This document shows positions 33,383 to 43,133 of a DNA stretch of 64,000 nucleotides, piece by piece. The notes beneath the pieces are model-generated. The model was not told the DNA's origin. It worked only from the letters and a program-made list of their open reading frames with translations, and did not search any database. The position numbers and the translations under genes were made by a program. Numbering within the stretch: position 1 is the stretch's first letter; each line of letters begins with the position of its first letter. This DNA is from Tausonia pullulans (taxonomy: Eukaryota > Basidiomycota > Tremellomycetes > Cystofilobasidiales > Mrakiaceae): contig OX637635.1 of the NCBI GenBank assembly GCA_951802195.1, forward strand, positions 62,001-126,000, in the 5' to 3' direction.

Positions 33383-34286
33383 CGAAGATCACGTCGCGCG
33401 AGTATATGATGGCCCTCTTGGGGCTGCCGAAGACCTGGAGTCGGTACGCCTTCTTTCCTTCGGGTTCGCCGTATCCGAGGAAGATGCACTTGATCGCTTT
33501 AAACTGGTGCTTCTTCCTTTCCGGATCGAGTGCATACGCGATGCTTCCGAATGCTCGAAGGTAGGTGAGGTCGGGTTTCCGCTTGTGATAGGCCTGGAAT
33601 GGGGTTTGATGGTTGAACGAGGCGGATGGGATGCGGTTAATCGTATAAGTGACGTAGTTTATGGCTTCCGCCCAGTACGATGGGTCAAGCTCCCTCGCGT
33701 CTCGTAGCGCGCAGGTGAGCTTCTCCTCGATGGTCCGCATTCCTCGTTCTGCCTTGCCGTTCTGTTGAGGTGTGCGTGGGATGGTCGTCTCCTGGGTGAT
33801 CCCCTCGTCCCGGAGATAGGACTCGTAGTCCTTTGACGTGTATTCCCCGCCGTTATCTGACCTGATCCGTTTGACGACGTGACCGGTCCGTTTTTCTTCC
33901 TTCTTCCTCCATGCGATAAATGTCGCTAACGTCTCCGACTTCCGTTCCAAAGCGAACGACCAGTGGTAGTTCGAGAAGTCGTCCCAAATCGTCATCATGA
34001 AGCGCTTTCCTTGCGCTGACGCGACGGGCATTGGCCCTTGTAGATCCGTGTGAATAAGTTCAAGCGGAGAGGTCGTTTTGGTTGTGGAGGTGGGAAAGGG
34101 GGTCCGATGTTGTTTCCCTTCTACGCAAGGCACGCAGATCCGTTCTTTGAATCCATCGATGTCCTCCTTCGTGAAGGCTGGTAGAAGTCTCTGGCTGATG
34201 AGCTTCTCCATTGCTGAGATGGAGGCATGGCCGAGCCGGCGGTGGACGAGTTCGATCTTGTCGACTCCCGATGCCGTGAGCGCCAC
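33383..34286 (-). CDS. Copia GAG-pre-integrase and integrase region (fossil)
   Basis: An open frame with VHRRLGHASISAMEKLI and CVPCVEGKQHRTPF (the HHCC zinc-binding module of copia integrases), HTDLQGPMPVASAQG, WDDFSNYHWSFAL, RSDNGGEYTS and TPQQNGKAERGMRTI (catalytic D, D, E), ending in YSRDVIF at the chromovirus insertion point. The pol reading resumes on the other side of the insertion at 27288. Confidence 0.9.
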
Positions 34287-34294
34287 GTCCTCCT

Positions 34295-34510
34295 TGTTGC
34301 GATTAGCCTGCCAACGAGAGAGAGGGTCTGGTAGAGAACCTTCAGAACAAGTGAAGGTTCACTGCCAGGAGAGAAGAAGCGTTGGCTTAAATAGTCTAGC
34401 TATGTGGCGAGGAATATTCTGATGCGGGTCTAGCACTCCGCGGGTCCAACAGTACACGGGTCGGCACGACGCGGGTCCAGTGCTACGCGGGTCCAGCACT
34501 ACACGGGTCC
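34295..34510 (-). repeat. LTR-C, minus orientation, rearranged
   Basis: On the minus strand the end reads ...CTCTCGTTGGCAGGCTAATCGC-AACA, matching the end of LTR-C at 35780-36047. The outer part holds short repeats of the type acgcgggtccagcacta. The expected TGTTGG start is missing; the sequence runs into an LTR-C of opposite orientation. Confidence 0.7.
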
Positions 34511-34513
34511 GGC

Positions 34514-34694
34514 TGTTGGAAATTGTGGTGGTGGCGCCGTGAGAGCGCCGCGCGGAGTCTCCGCGAATATCGGGCCCGCGAGTATCGGGCCCGCCAGCAT
34601 CGGACCCGCGAGTATCGGACTCGCCTCCTCTGCTGTGCCACGTAGCTAGACTATATAAGCCCACATTTTCTCTCCTGGCAGTCGACCTTCACTT
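34514..34694 (+). repeat. LTR-C, plus orientation, cut by the gap
   Basis: Starts TGTTGGAAATTGTGGTGG, contains repeats of the type atcggacccgcgagt, and runs to cagtcgaccttcactt directly before the N run. It matches 35780-35937. Confidence 0.8.
34652..34658 (+). promoter_or_regulatory. TATA-like box in LTR-C
   Basis: TATATAA lies inside LTR-C about 40 bp before the region shared with the LTR end, where a copia LTR promoter would be expected. The other copy reads catttaagccc at the same site. Confidence 0.4.
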
Positions 34695-34894
34695 NNNNNN
34701 NNNNNNNNNNNNNNNNNNNNNNNNNNNNNNNNNNNNNNNNNNNNNNNNNNNNNNNNNNNNNNNNNNNNNNNNNNNNNNNNNNNNNNNNNNNNNNNNNNNN
34801 NNNNNNNNNNNNNNNNNNNNNNNNNNNNNNNNNNNNNNNNNNNNNNNNNNNNNNNNNNNNNNNNNNNNNNNNNNNNNNNNNNNNNNNNNNNNNN
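34695..34894. other. Assembly gap of 200 N
   Basis: Exactly 200 N, probably a fixed-size scaffold gap. Sequence on both sides belongs to copia-type repeats, so the join may be unreliable. Confidence 0.99.
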
Positions 34895-35779
34895 GGCGTC
34901 TTGTTGTTGCTGGTGGCGACAGAGTTGGCCGACTGGATGAGTCCGGCTCTTGCTCCGTTCGTCCGGTGCTGGGGCAATGGCTCGCCGGCCAAGAGTCCCC
35001 AGGCGTCCGAAGCGTTCCAAGCGTCGTTGGATGCCTTGCTGGCATTCCTTCCTCCCTCCTCTTTCCTTCTCCCGTGTTCCCTCCTCCTATCCCTTCGGCC
35101 TCCCTTCCCTTGGTGATCCTTCGGCTTGCCAACCATGCTGTAGCACTCTGCCTTGAAGTGCCCCTTCTTCCCGCACGCGTGGCAGATTGCCGTTGCCTTG
35201 TCGACCTTGAGGGCCGAGTCCTCGGTAGAGTGACTGCCGCCAGATCGAGAGGACTTGGTGCGGATGTGGGAGAGGAGCGAGGTGGTGACGAGCTTGGGGG
35301 TGAGCACCTTCTCGGATTCCTGGTACTGGAGGGAGACGACGTCTGCGAACGTCTCGAGGGATGGGGGAAGGCCAGAGAGGAACTGGAGGGCGAGCTGTTC
35401 GGGGTTCTTGATGATGTCCATGTTGAGAGACTCTGCCTCTGCGACTAGGGTCTCGAACTCCTCGATGTAGGCCTGCGCTGACGAGCCTTCGTCCATCCGC
35501 AGGTCCCTCAGCTTCTTCTGCACAATAAGCTTCCCTGCCATGCCTTCGACCTTGTGGCTAGTCTTGAGGATATCCCATGCCTCCTTTGCTGTCTCGCACG
35601 CGGCGATCCGCAGGAGGTTCCCGTCCGAGACTGCCATCTGGATGCGGTGGAGGGCGAACTCGTTCCTCTCGTCCCATGTCGAGGCAGCGAGGGAGCCTGC
35701 TGCGTCTTCTGCAGTGGCGACTGGCCTCGTCTCTGTGCCCAAGACGAGGGACTTGCACTTGCACTCCGAGAGCGCGATC
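34895..35779 (-). mobile_element. Copia gag fragment
   Basis: A minus-strand fragment of a Ty1/copia gag: WDERNEFALHRIQMAV, AKEAWDILKTSHKVEG, KLRDLRMDEGSSAQAYIEEF and QFLSGLPPSLETFADVV, then a zinc knuckle CHACGKKGHFKAEC. It is bounded by LTR-C on the right and the gap on the left. Which copia copy it belongs to cannot be decided. Confidence 0.85.
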
Positions 35780-36047
35780 TGTTGGGAATTGTGGTGGTGG
35801 CGCCGTGAGAGCGCCGTTCGGGGCGCCGGACCCGTGAGGCATCGGACCCGCGAGGTGACGAACACGCCCCCTCTTCCCCGCCACATAGCTAAACCATTTA
35901 AGCCCACATTTCTCCCCTGGCAGTCGACCTTCACTTGTTCTGAAGGTCCTCTACCAGGTTCGTACCTTTCGTAGCCACTGCCTATGGACACACTTGTTCT
36001 GAAGGTCCTCTACCAGACTCTCTCTCGTTGGCAGGCTAATCGCAACA
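35780..36047 (+). repeat. LTR-C copy with internal duplication
   Basis: 268 bp, TGTTGGGAATTGTGG...GCTAATCGCAACA. It includes a partly repeated segment (gttctgaaggtcctctaccag occurs at about 35937 and 35996). The flanks do not show a target duplication: minus-strand gag is on the left and plus-strand integrase on the right, so a rearrangement has occurred here. Confidence 0.75.
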
Positions 36048-36711
36048 TTGCCAACCTGCTCTCTGTCGGCCAGCTCACCAAGCGTGGCGCCGAGGTCGTC
36101 TTCAGAGGGGACCACTGTGAGTTCAGGAAAGGTGGGAAGACGTTCATGAAGGGAGTCAGCTGGGGAAGGAATCTCTGGAAGCTCGACATCCACACCGCAG
36201 GACGCACAGCAGGACGCACCAAGATGGGCAACACTGCAGCATACAAGCTCGACGAGAAGGAGCAGGTCGCGATCCTCCACCGCAGACTCGGCCACGCCTC
36301 GCCGACGGCCATGAAACGCCTGGCCAAGGATCACCTTCTGCCCGACGTCAGCGAGGACGAAATCCAGCAGTTTGCCAAACAAGTCTGCGTACCTTGTCTC
36401 CAAGGGAAGCAGCATCGGTCTCCCTTCCCGACCTCCACCACCAAGGCCAAGCAGGTCCTCGACCTCGTCCACTCTGACCTCCAAGGACCCATGCCGGTCC
36501 CCTCCCACCAGAACAGGTCGTACATGATGACCATCTGGGACAATGCCACCCAGTACCACTGGTCCTTCGCCCTCGAGAGGAAGTCGGAGGCGTACCAGTC
36601 GTTTGTGGACTGGAGCAAGAGGGTGGAGAAGGCGACAGGGAGGTCAGTCAGGACACTAAGAACTGACAACGGAGGAGAGTACAAGTCAAAGGCATTCCAG
36701 ACGTACCTCCG
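36048..36711 (+). mobile_element. Copia GAG-pre-integrase/integrase fragment (right arm)
   Basis: Plus-strand copia sequence starting at NLLSVGQLTKRG. It has LHRRLGHASPTAMKRLA and CVPCLQGKQHRSPF (HHCC module), LVHSDLQGPMPVP and LRTDNGGEYKSKAF, and stops at the LTR-A of the right chromovirus. It is a different copia copy from the one at 33383-34286. From 36451 on it is shared with the left arm. Confidence 0.85.
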
Positions 36712-37128
36712 TGTCAGGATCTCGCGGACTTGCCACCTCAGCTCTGCGCCTGCCTTTCCCTTGCTTGCTCCACATTCCCTCATCTTGGACCATTCTTTCG
36801 CCACATTGGCTCACGCTCCTTGTCTCATTGCGCTTTCTTCTCTTTTATTTCATCATCTGCTCTACAGACTTTGCGTTCTCGCACTTCTCATCCCCTCCCT
36901 TGTTCTTACCCCTCGCCCATAAAACGCTCATTTCGTTGTAGTTTTGTTCTGCACTCTGACTATCATTTGGACCCGACAAACTTGCCCAAGACCCTTAAGC
37001 GAGCCCGTGTTACCTCCATCACTACAGTTCTCTTTCCTCACCCGCCACCGCCCTCAGTACACTTCATCGCCAACGTCCCCCTCCTCGCCCAATCTTCTCT
37101 GCCATCGACCCTTGGGCCAATCCTAACA
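36712..37128 (+). repeat. LTR-A, 5' LTR of the right chromovirus
   Basis: About 417 bp, TGTCAGGATCTCGCGG...CCAATCCTAACA, essentially the mirror of 24357-24772. Confidence 0.9.
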
Positions 37129-40100
37129 TCAGTCAGAGTCACTCATGGTCCGCCTTCCAAGCTCTTCAACAGCAACAGCAACAGCAACAACAACAGTCAT
37201 CGATTATCGCCCCGCACCTCAACGTCAAGGAATTTCACAGCTCTACTCCCCTCACTTTCAGCGGCAAGAGATCGGACTCGGAAACCTTCGTCCTCAAGCT
37301 CGACAATGTCTTCAGCCTACAATCCGTGTCCCACGGAACCGAAGAAAAGAAAATTCAGTATGCAATCTCGCTCCTCACGGATGACGCCTTCAATTGGATC
37401 CGCCCTCACCTCCTCACCGACATCTCCGATCGCCCTGACTGGTTCGCCACCTGGCCACAATTCAGGGCCCGCGTGCTCAAGGATTTCGGAGACATCGATC
37501 GCATCGAAACCGCTCGTCGCGCCCTCAAGGATCTTCGCCAAACAACCACGGCCTCCAACTACGCCTTCGAATACAAACGCCACATGTTCATCCTCGACTT
37601 TGGCGATCAATACCATCGTTTCAACTTCTTCGACGGTCTCAAGCTTGATGTCAAAGAACGCATCGTCCGTGCTCAGAACTATGACAACCTCGACGACCTC
37701 ATCGATGCCGCCATCAAGTGGGACAACGCCCTCGTTGATTTCCGTCACGCTCATACACCCCGCAACGTCAACCGCCCTACCGTCGTCTCAGTCGTTCCTC
37801 CCGCTCGCCGTACCTTTATCCCAGTCACCCCTATGGGCAGAACCGCATTCACCGGCCCCGTTCTCATGGAGGTCGATGCCACCTCTCGCCCACGCGGCCC
37901 TCTCTCCGACGCAGAGAAGGAGCGTCGGAGACGTGACGGCCTCTGCCTGTACTGCGCCAGCAAGGATCACCAAGTCATCAACTGCCCTATTGCCCCTGCC
38001 CCTCGCCGATCCTTCTACGTCTCGGCTATCTCGGCCACTAATACCGCCGACGGCGCCTCTCGTTCAGCCACCATCAAGGAGATCCTCAACGATCAAGACG
38101 CGGCGTGACTAGCCAACTGCCCCGACTCACCAACTTTATCTTCTTCACCTGCCAATGGATCCCCGCTTTTCGACAACTTTTCTGGACCCCCTCTTTACTC
38201 CTTTTTTATTCAGAACACCAGAAGATCACCTCGCGGTCCTCCCATGCTCCCCCGGTCAACCGCTTCCCACTATCCTCCAACCCGTTCCACTGCCTTTCCA
38301 CCGACGACATCCCCACGGCTTCCTTTCACGAGGAAGATCACGTCGTCCTACCCCTCTCCATCGCCTTCGGATCCACCTCCTTCGACGCAACGCACTACTC
38401 GACAGCGGTGCCACATCCAACTTCATCGACTCGTCCATCGTCGATGCACACTCGGTTCCACTCGTGGTAAAGATCGCCCCTCGCGTCTTCGAGGTCGTCG
38501 TCGGTCGCCCGATCGTATCGGGAGCCGTCACGCATCATACCTCTCCACTGGCCCTCACCATCTCTAGGCATCGACACACCGAATCCCTCTCTTTCGACGT
38601 CACCTCCCTTGGCCACTATCCGATCATCCTCGGTATCCCCTGGCTCAAACGACACAATCCCTCGATCGACTGGCCAGCGCATCACCTCGTCTTCGATTCG
38701 CAGTACTGCCTGAGTTCCTGTCTCTCACGAGAAACCACCACCATAGCCAAACCCCTCAGTCAAGCCCCTTCACCTACTCCTCACACCGTTTCGTCATCCC
38801 CGCTCTCGCCCTCGCCCTGTCCTCGCCCAAACCCTCGTCCTCGCCCGTCAGCCTGCGTTCACTCCTCCCTGCTGTCATCTCCGCCACTCGGTCTTCGCCT
38901 TACTTCTCCGTTATCCCGCCTACGGATCCGCTCAACCCCCCGGACCGCGAGCCTTCGCCCTCGGAGGTCAACGTTCCCGCCATCGTCCCACCGGAGTACC
39001 ACGCCTACCTCAAATTTTTCGAGAAGTCCTCAGCCTCGGAACTACCCCCTCATCGGCCATACGACCATGCCATCACTCTCAAGGACAACACGCAGCCACC
39101 CTTCGGGCCAATCTATGGTCTCTCATCGGTCGAACTCGGCGCTCTTCGTGAGTTCCTCGACGAGAACCTCGCCAAAGGTTTTATCGTCCCCTCGAAATCA
39201 CCTGCCGCTGCTCCCATCCTTTTCGTCAAGAAGAAGGACAAATCTCTTCGCCTATGCGTCGACTACCGTCGTCTCAACGCTATCACCATCAAGAATCGGT
39301 ACCCGCTCCCACTCATCTCGGAATCCCTTGACCGGCTGGCCACTGCCAAGTTCTTCACCAAACTCGACCTCCGAGGCGCCTACAACCTCGTTCGGATCGC
39401 CCCGGGTGATGAATGGAAGACTGCCTTCCGCTGTCGCTACGGGCTGTTCGAGTACAAAGTTATGCCCTTTGGGCTGACGAACGCACCAGCCACATTCCAG
39501 CACTTTATGAACGACACCCTCCGCGACCTCCTCGACATCTCCGTCATCGTCTATCTAGACGATATTCTCATATTTTCCCCCACCCTCGACACACATCGCC
39601 AACACGTTGCCACTGTCCTCGAGCGCCTCCTTGCAGCGCGCCTCTGGGTCAAGCCGGAGAAGTGCGCCTCCACCAGAACGAGGTCGATTTCCTCGGCTAT
39701 ATCGCCAGCGCTCAAGGCATCAAGATGGATCCCTCCAAGATCTCAGCCGTCACAGACTGGCCGGCACCCACTTCGGTCAGACACATCCAGTCCTTCCTCG
39801 GATTTGCCAACTTCTACCGCCGTTTCGTCCACCGGTTCTCAAAAGTCGTCGCCCCCATTACGTCCCTCCTTAAGAAAGGTGTCCCCTTCCACTTCGGACC
39901 GGATCAACTCGCCGCTTTCAAGACCCTCAAGTCCAAGTTCACCTCGTCTGCTGTCCTCACTGTCTTTGATCCCTCGCTCCCCCTCGTCCTCGAAACGGAC
40001 TCATCCGACTTCGCCGTTGCCGGCGTCCTCTCGCAACGCGCCGTCGCCCCTCGCTCGCCACTCCGCCCGATCGCCTTCTACTCGCGCAAACTCAACCCGG

Positions 40101-40182
40101 CCGAACTCAACTACGAGATCCATGACAAGGAAATGTTGGCGATCATCGAGTGCCTCAAGGAGTGGCGCCACTACTGCGAAGG

Positions 40183-40538
40183 TGTTAGGATTGGCCCAAG
40201 GGTCAAGGGCTAAAGATGACGTGGGGTAGGGGGCGTAGGTGGAGTAGTAGACTGAAGTGATGGCAGTGACACAGGCTCGCTTCGAGGTCTTGGGCAGGTT
40301 CTTCGAATCCAAATGGTAGTCAGAGTGTAGAACAAAATGTACGATGAACTGAGTGTCTTATGGGCTAAGGGTGAAAAAACAAAGAGGGTGTGACAGTGTG
40401 GCTGAAGAGAGGCTAAGAATATGGAAGCTGAGCAATTTAGGGCGATGCTACACAGACGAGGAGCCGAGGTGGCGGGTCCGCGAGATTCTGCAGCCACATA
40501 AGCGCAGAGCCTATGTAGTGAACCGTAAGATCCTGACA
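40183..40538 (-). repeat. Solo LTR-B in the right arm
   Basis: 356 bp with a 5-bp duplication GAAGG (40178-40182 and 40539-40543). It is the mirror of the solo LTR at 20947-21302, so the insertion predates the copying of the arms. Confidence 0.93.
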
Positions 40539-42579
40539 GAAGGGCACCCATCACCTCTCACCATCTACACCGATCACGAGTCGCTCCAGTACTTTACCGC
40601 CTCAAAGCCCTCTCCCGCCGTGAGTCCCGCTGGGCCGAGTTCCTTTCTGGTTTCAGCTTTGTTGTTATCTACCGCCCTGGAGGACGCAATACCGTCGCCG
40701 ATGCCCCCCTGTCGAGGCGACAGGACCTTTCGGAGGGGAGTCGCCCTTCGGACCAGACACCCAGGCGCCTTCTCAAGCCCGACCAGTACATCATCGCCGC
40801 CAACCTCAGATCCCATCCTTCTGCCGCGGCCGCTCCCCTCGATCAAGTCCCCCCCGACCAAGCTCCCCCCGATCAAACTTCCTTCGATACTATCGGCAAC
40901 ATCCCCGCGCCCTTCGAACCTATTGACTCGGAACCTCCGGATCCCATTCCCGACCTCGATCCTCGCCCCAAGCTCCTTCCTCGTCTCCTCACCGCACAAC
41001 TCGCCGACCCATCACTCGCCCCCCTCATTGACCTCCTCCGTCATCCGGATCGCCCTCGCTCTCCCGACGATGTCAAGGCTCTCCAGGATCTCTCGCTCCA
41101 CCCTACAGACCTCCTCCTCTCGTGCGGCCTCGTCCTCGTTCCGGACGATCACCAGCTACGCCTCGACCTCGTCCGCGCCTGCCACGAGCCTCGGCTCGCT
41201 GGGCACCTTGGCGCTCGCAAGACCCACGACCTTCTTCGACGCTCGTTCACTTTCCCCTCTGACCATACATGTGTCCAAACCTACACCTCCGGCTGCGACT
41301 TTTGTGTCCGCAACAAGACAAATCGGCGCGCACCCTTCGGCCTCCTCCAACCACTCCCGCCACCGACACGCCCTTGGACGATGATCTCCATAGAAGGCAT
41401 CGTCAAGCTCCCGACCTCCGACGGCCTCGACTGCATTCAAGTCTTCATCGATCGATTCACCAAGATGGTTCGTCTCGTCCCGTACTGTGAAGCCGGCTTC
41501 GCGGCTCCCGAGCTCGCTCGGATGTACCTCGACCACGTCGTCCGGCATCACGGTTTTCAGACAGACATCACCTCGGATCGCGGATCGACCTTCACCTCCG
41601 CTTTCTGGCGCTCCTTCCTCTCTCTCATCGGCACCGCCCCTCATTTCACTACCGCCTTCCACCCCGCGGCCAACGGCCAAACCAAGCGTGCTAATGCCGT
41701 CGTCGAGACCTTCCTTCGGATCTTCTGCAACCACCATCAAGACGACTGGGTCTCGCTCCTCCCCTCCTGCGAGTTCGCTCTCAACAACTCGCTAGCGGTC
41801 GCCACCCAGCACACGCCTTTCTTCGCCAACCACGGTTACCACCCTCTCTCGTCATCTGACCTCCTCGCCGCCTCCACCTCGCACAATCCCGCCGCCGATG
41901 CCACCGTTGCCAAGCTTCGCGCTCTTCATACCGAGATCCGAGATCACATCCTCGCTGCCCAACGTTCCTACAAGACCTTCGCTGATCAATCCCGTCGTCC
42001 TACCACCTTTCCAGGGGAAGACGGCAAGGATCCTCCCCCTCCGATCTTCAAGACCGGCGATCTCCTCTGGCTCAATCGTCGCAACATTACCACCGATCGG
42101 CCTTCGCTCAAACTCGATGTCAAACACCTCGGCCCCTTCCGGATCCTCCGTGTACTCTCGGACATCTCCTTCGAGCTCGACTTGCCTCCCACAGTCCCGG
42201 TCCATCCTGTTTTCCACGCCTCGCTCCTCTTGCCACATGCCCCCGGACACCCCGGTCAACACCAGCCTGCCGCACCTCCAGTCAATGCCGCTGACCCAGA
42301 GCTATACGTCGTCGAAGGCATCATCAAGATGGACGTCCGCGACGGCAAGCACTTCTACCTCGTTCACTGGCAAGGCTATCGCGACGAGGAGGACACATGG
42401 GAGCCGTACGATCACGTTGCTCATCTTCGCCTCCTCAAAGCCTTCCACCGCGCCCATCCTGACCTTCCCAAGCCATCGCGTCGAATAATCCGTCGTCCTT
42501 CTCGCCGTCCTCGTTGCCGTAACCCCTAGCTCTCAAGTCGTTTGCCCTCTCAGGAGTTCGGGCCTTAGCCGGGGGCTCC

Positions 42580-42940
42580 TGTCAGGATCTTACGGTTCAC
42601 TACATAGGCTCTGCGCTTATGTGGCTGCAGAATCTCGCGGACCCGCCACCTCGGCTCCTCGGTGGTGTAGCATCGCCCTTAATTGCTCGGCTTCCATATT
42701 CTTAGCCTCTCTTCAGCCACAGTGTCCCACACTCTTTGTTTTTTCACCCTTAGCCCATAAGACGCTCAGTTCATCGTACCTTCTGTTCTGCACTCTGACT
42801 ACCATTTGGATTCGACGAACCTGCTCAAGACCTCGAAGCGAGCCTGTGTCACCGCCAACACTTCAGTCTACTACTCACTCCACCTACGCCTCTCTTCTCA
42901 CCCATCCTTCTCAACCCTTGACCCTTGGGCCAATCTTAAC
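42580..42940 (+). repeat. LTR-B, 3' LTR of the right chromovirus
   Basis: TGTCAGGATCTTACGG...CCAATCTTAAC, about 361 bp. It belongs to the B subfamily although the 5' LTR of the same element is A. The outer terminus is slightly degraded. Confidence 0.85.
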
Positions 42941-43133
42941 TCGCTCACCCCGATCCTTTCGCGACACGCAGCCAGACGAGCCGATGTCTCCCCTCTGTGC
43001 CAGTCTTTGGCTTCGCCAACTTTTGCCTCCCTGTTCACTGGGCGATTCAAACATTTGCCATGTTGGAAATCGATGCTTCCTCCGGGTATGCAGGCGGAAT
43101 TAATTACAAGACATAATTCTTGTCAAACGACTG

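Larger units (their letters stand above)
25034..34294 (-). mobile_element. Ty1/copia element, interrupted by a chromovirus
   Basis: A fossil copia element on the minus strand. The 3' LTR (LTR-D) is at 25034-25209. Reverse transcriptase and RNase H lie at 25253-27288, and GAG-pre-integrase plus integrase at 33383-34286. The chromovirus at 27294-33382 splits it, with the duplication CGAAG (27289-27293 and 33383-33387). The 5' end (gag, protease, 5' LTR) is not continuous here: an LTR-C and an assembly gap follow. Apart from the insertion, the visible coding parts are open over long stretches. Confidence 0.85.
36451..40888 (+). repeat. Right arm of the ~4.4-kb inverted repeat
   Basis: Reverse complement of 20613-25033, nearly identical, and including the solo LTR-B with its target duplication. 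Beyond 40888 the right chromovirus continues with integrase, whereas the left copy passes into its 3' LTR. Confidence 0.9.
36712..42940 (+). mobile_element. Right chromovirus copy, broken
   Basis: A fossil Ty3/gypsy chromovirus on the plus strand: LTR-A 5' end, gag (zinc knuckle CLYCASKDHQVINC) at about 37150-38108, then protease, RT (YLDDILIFS), RNase H, integrase (TSDRGSTF, NGQTKRANA) and chromodomain (HWQGYRDEEDTWEPY) up to about 42529, and an LTR-B at the 3' end. It carries an inserted solo LTR-B and a handful of frame breaks, so it is not functional. Unlike the left copy it keeps the integrase and chromodomain. Confidence 0.88.

Noticed and set aside
34359-34664. Minus-strand 101-codon frame with DTRGPDIRG repeats
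   Set aside because: It reads across the LTR-C minisatellite and changes LTR orientation, so it is not a gene.
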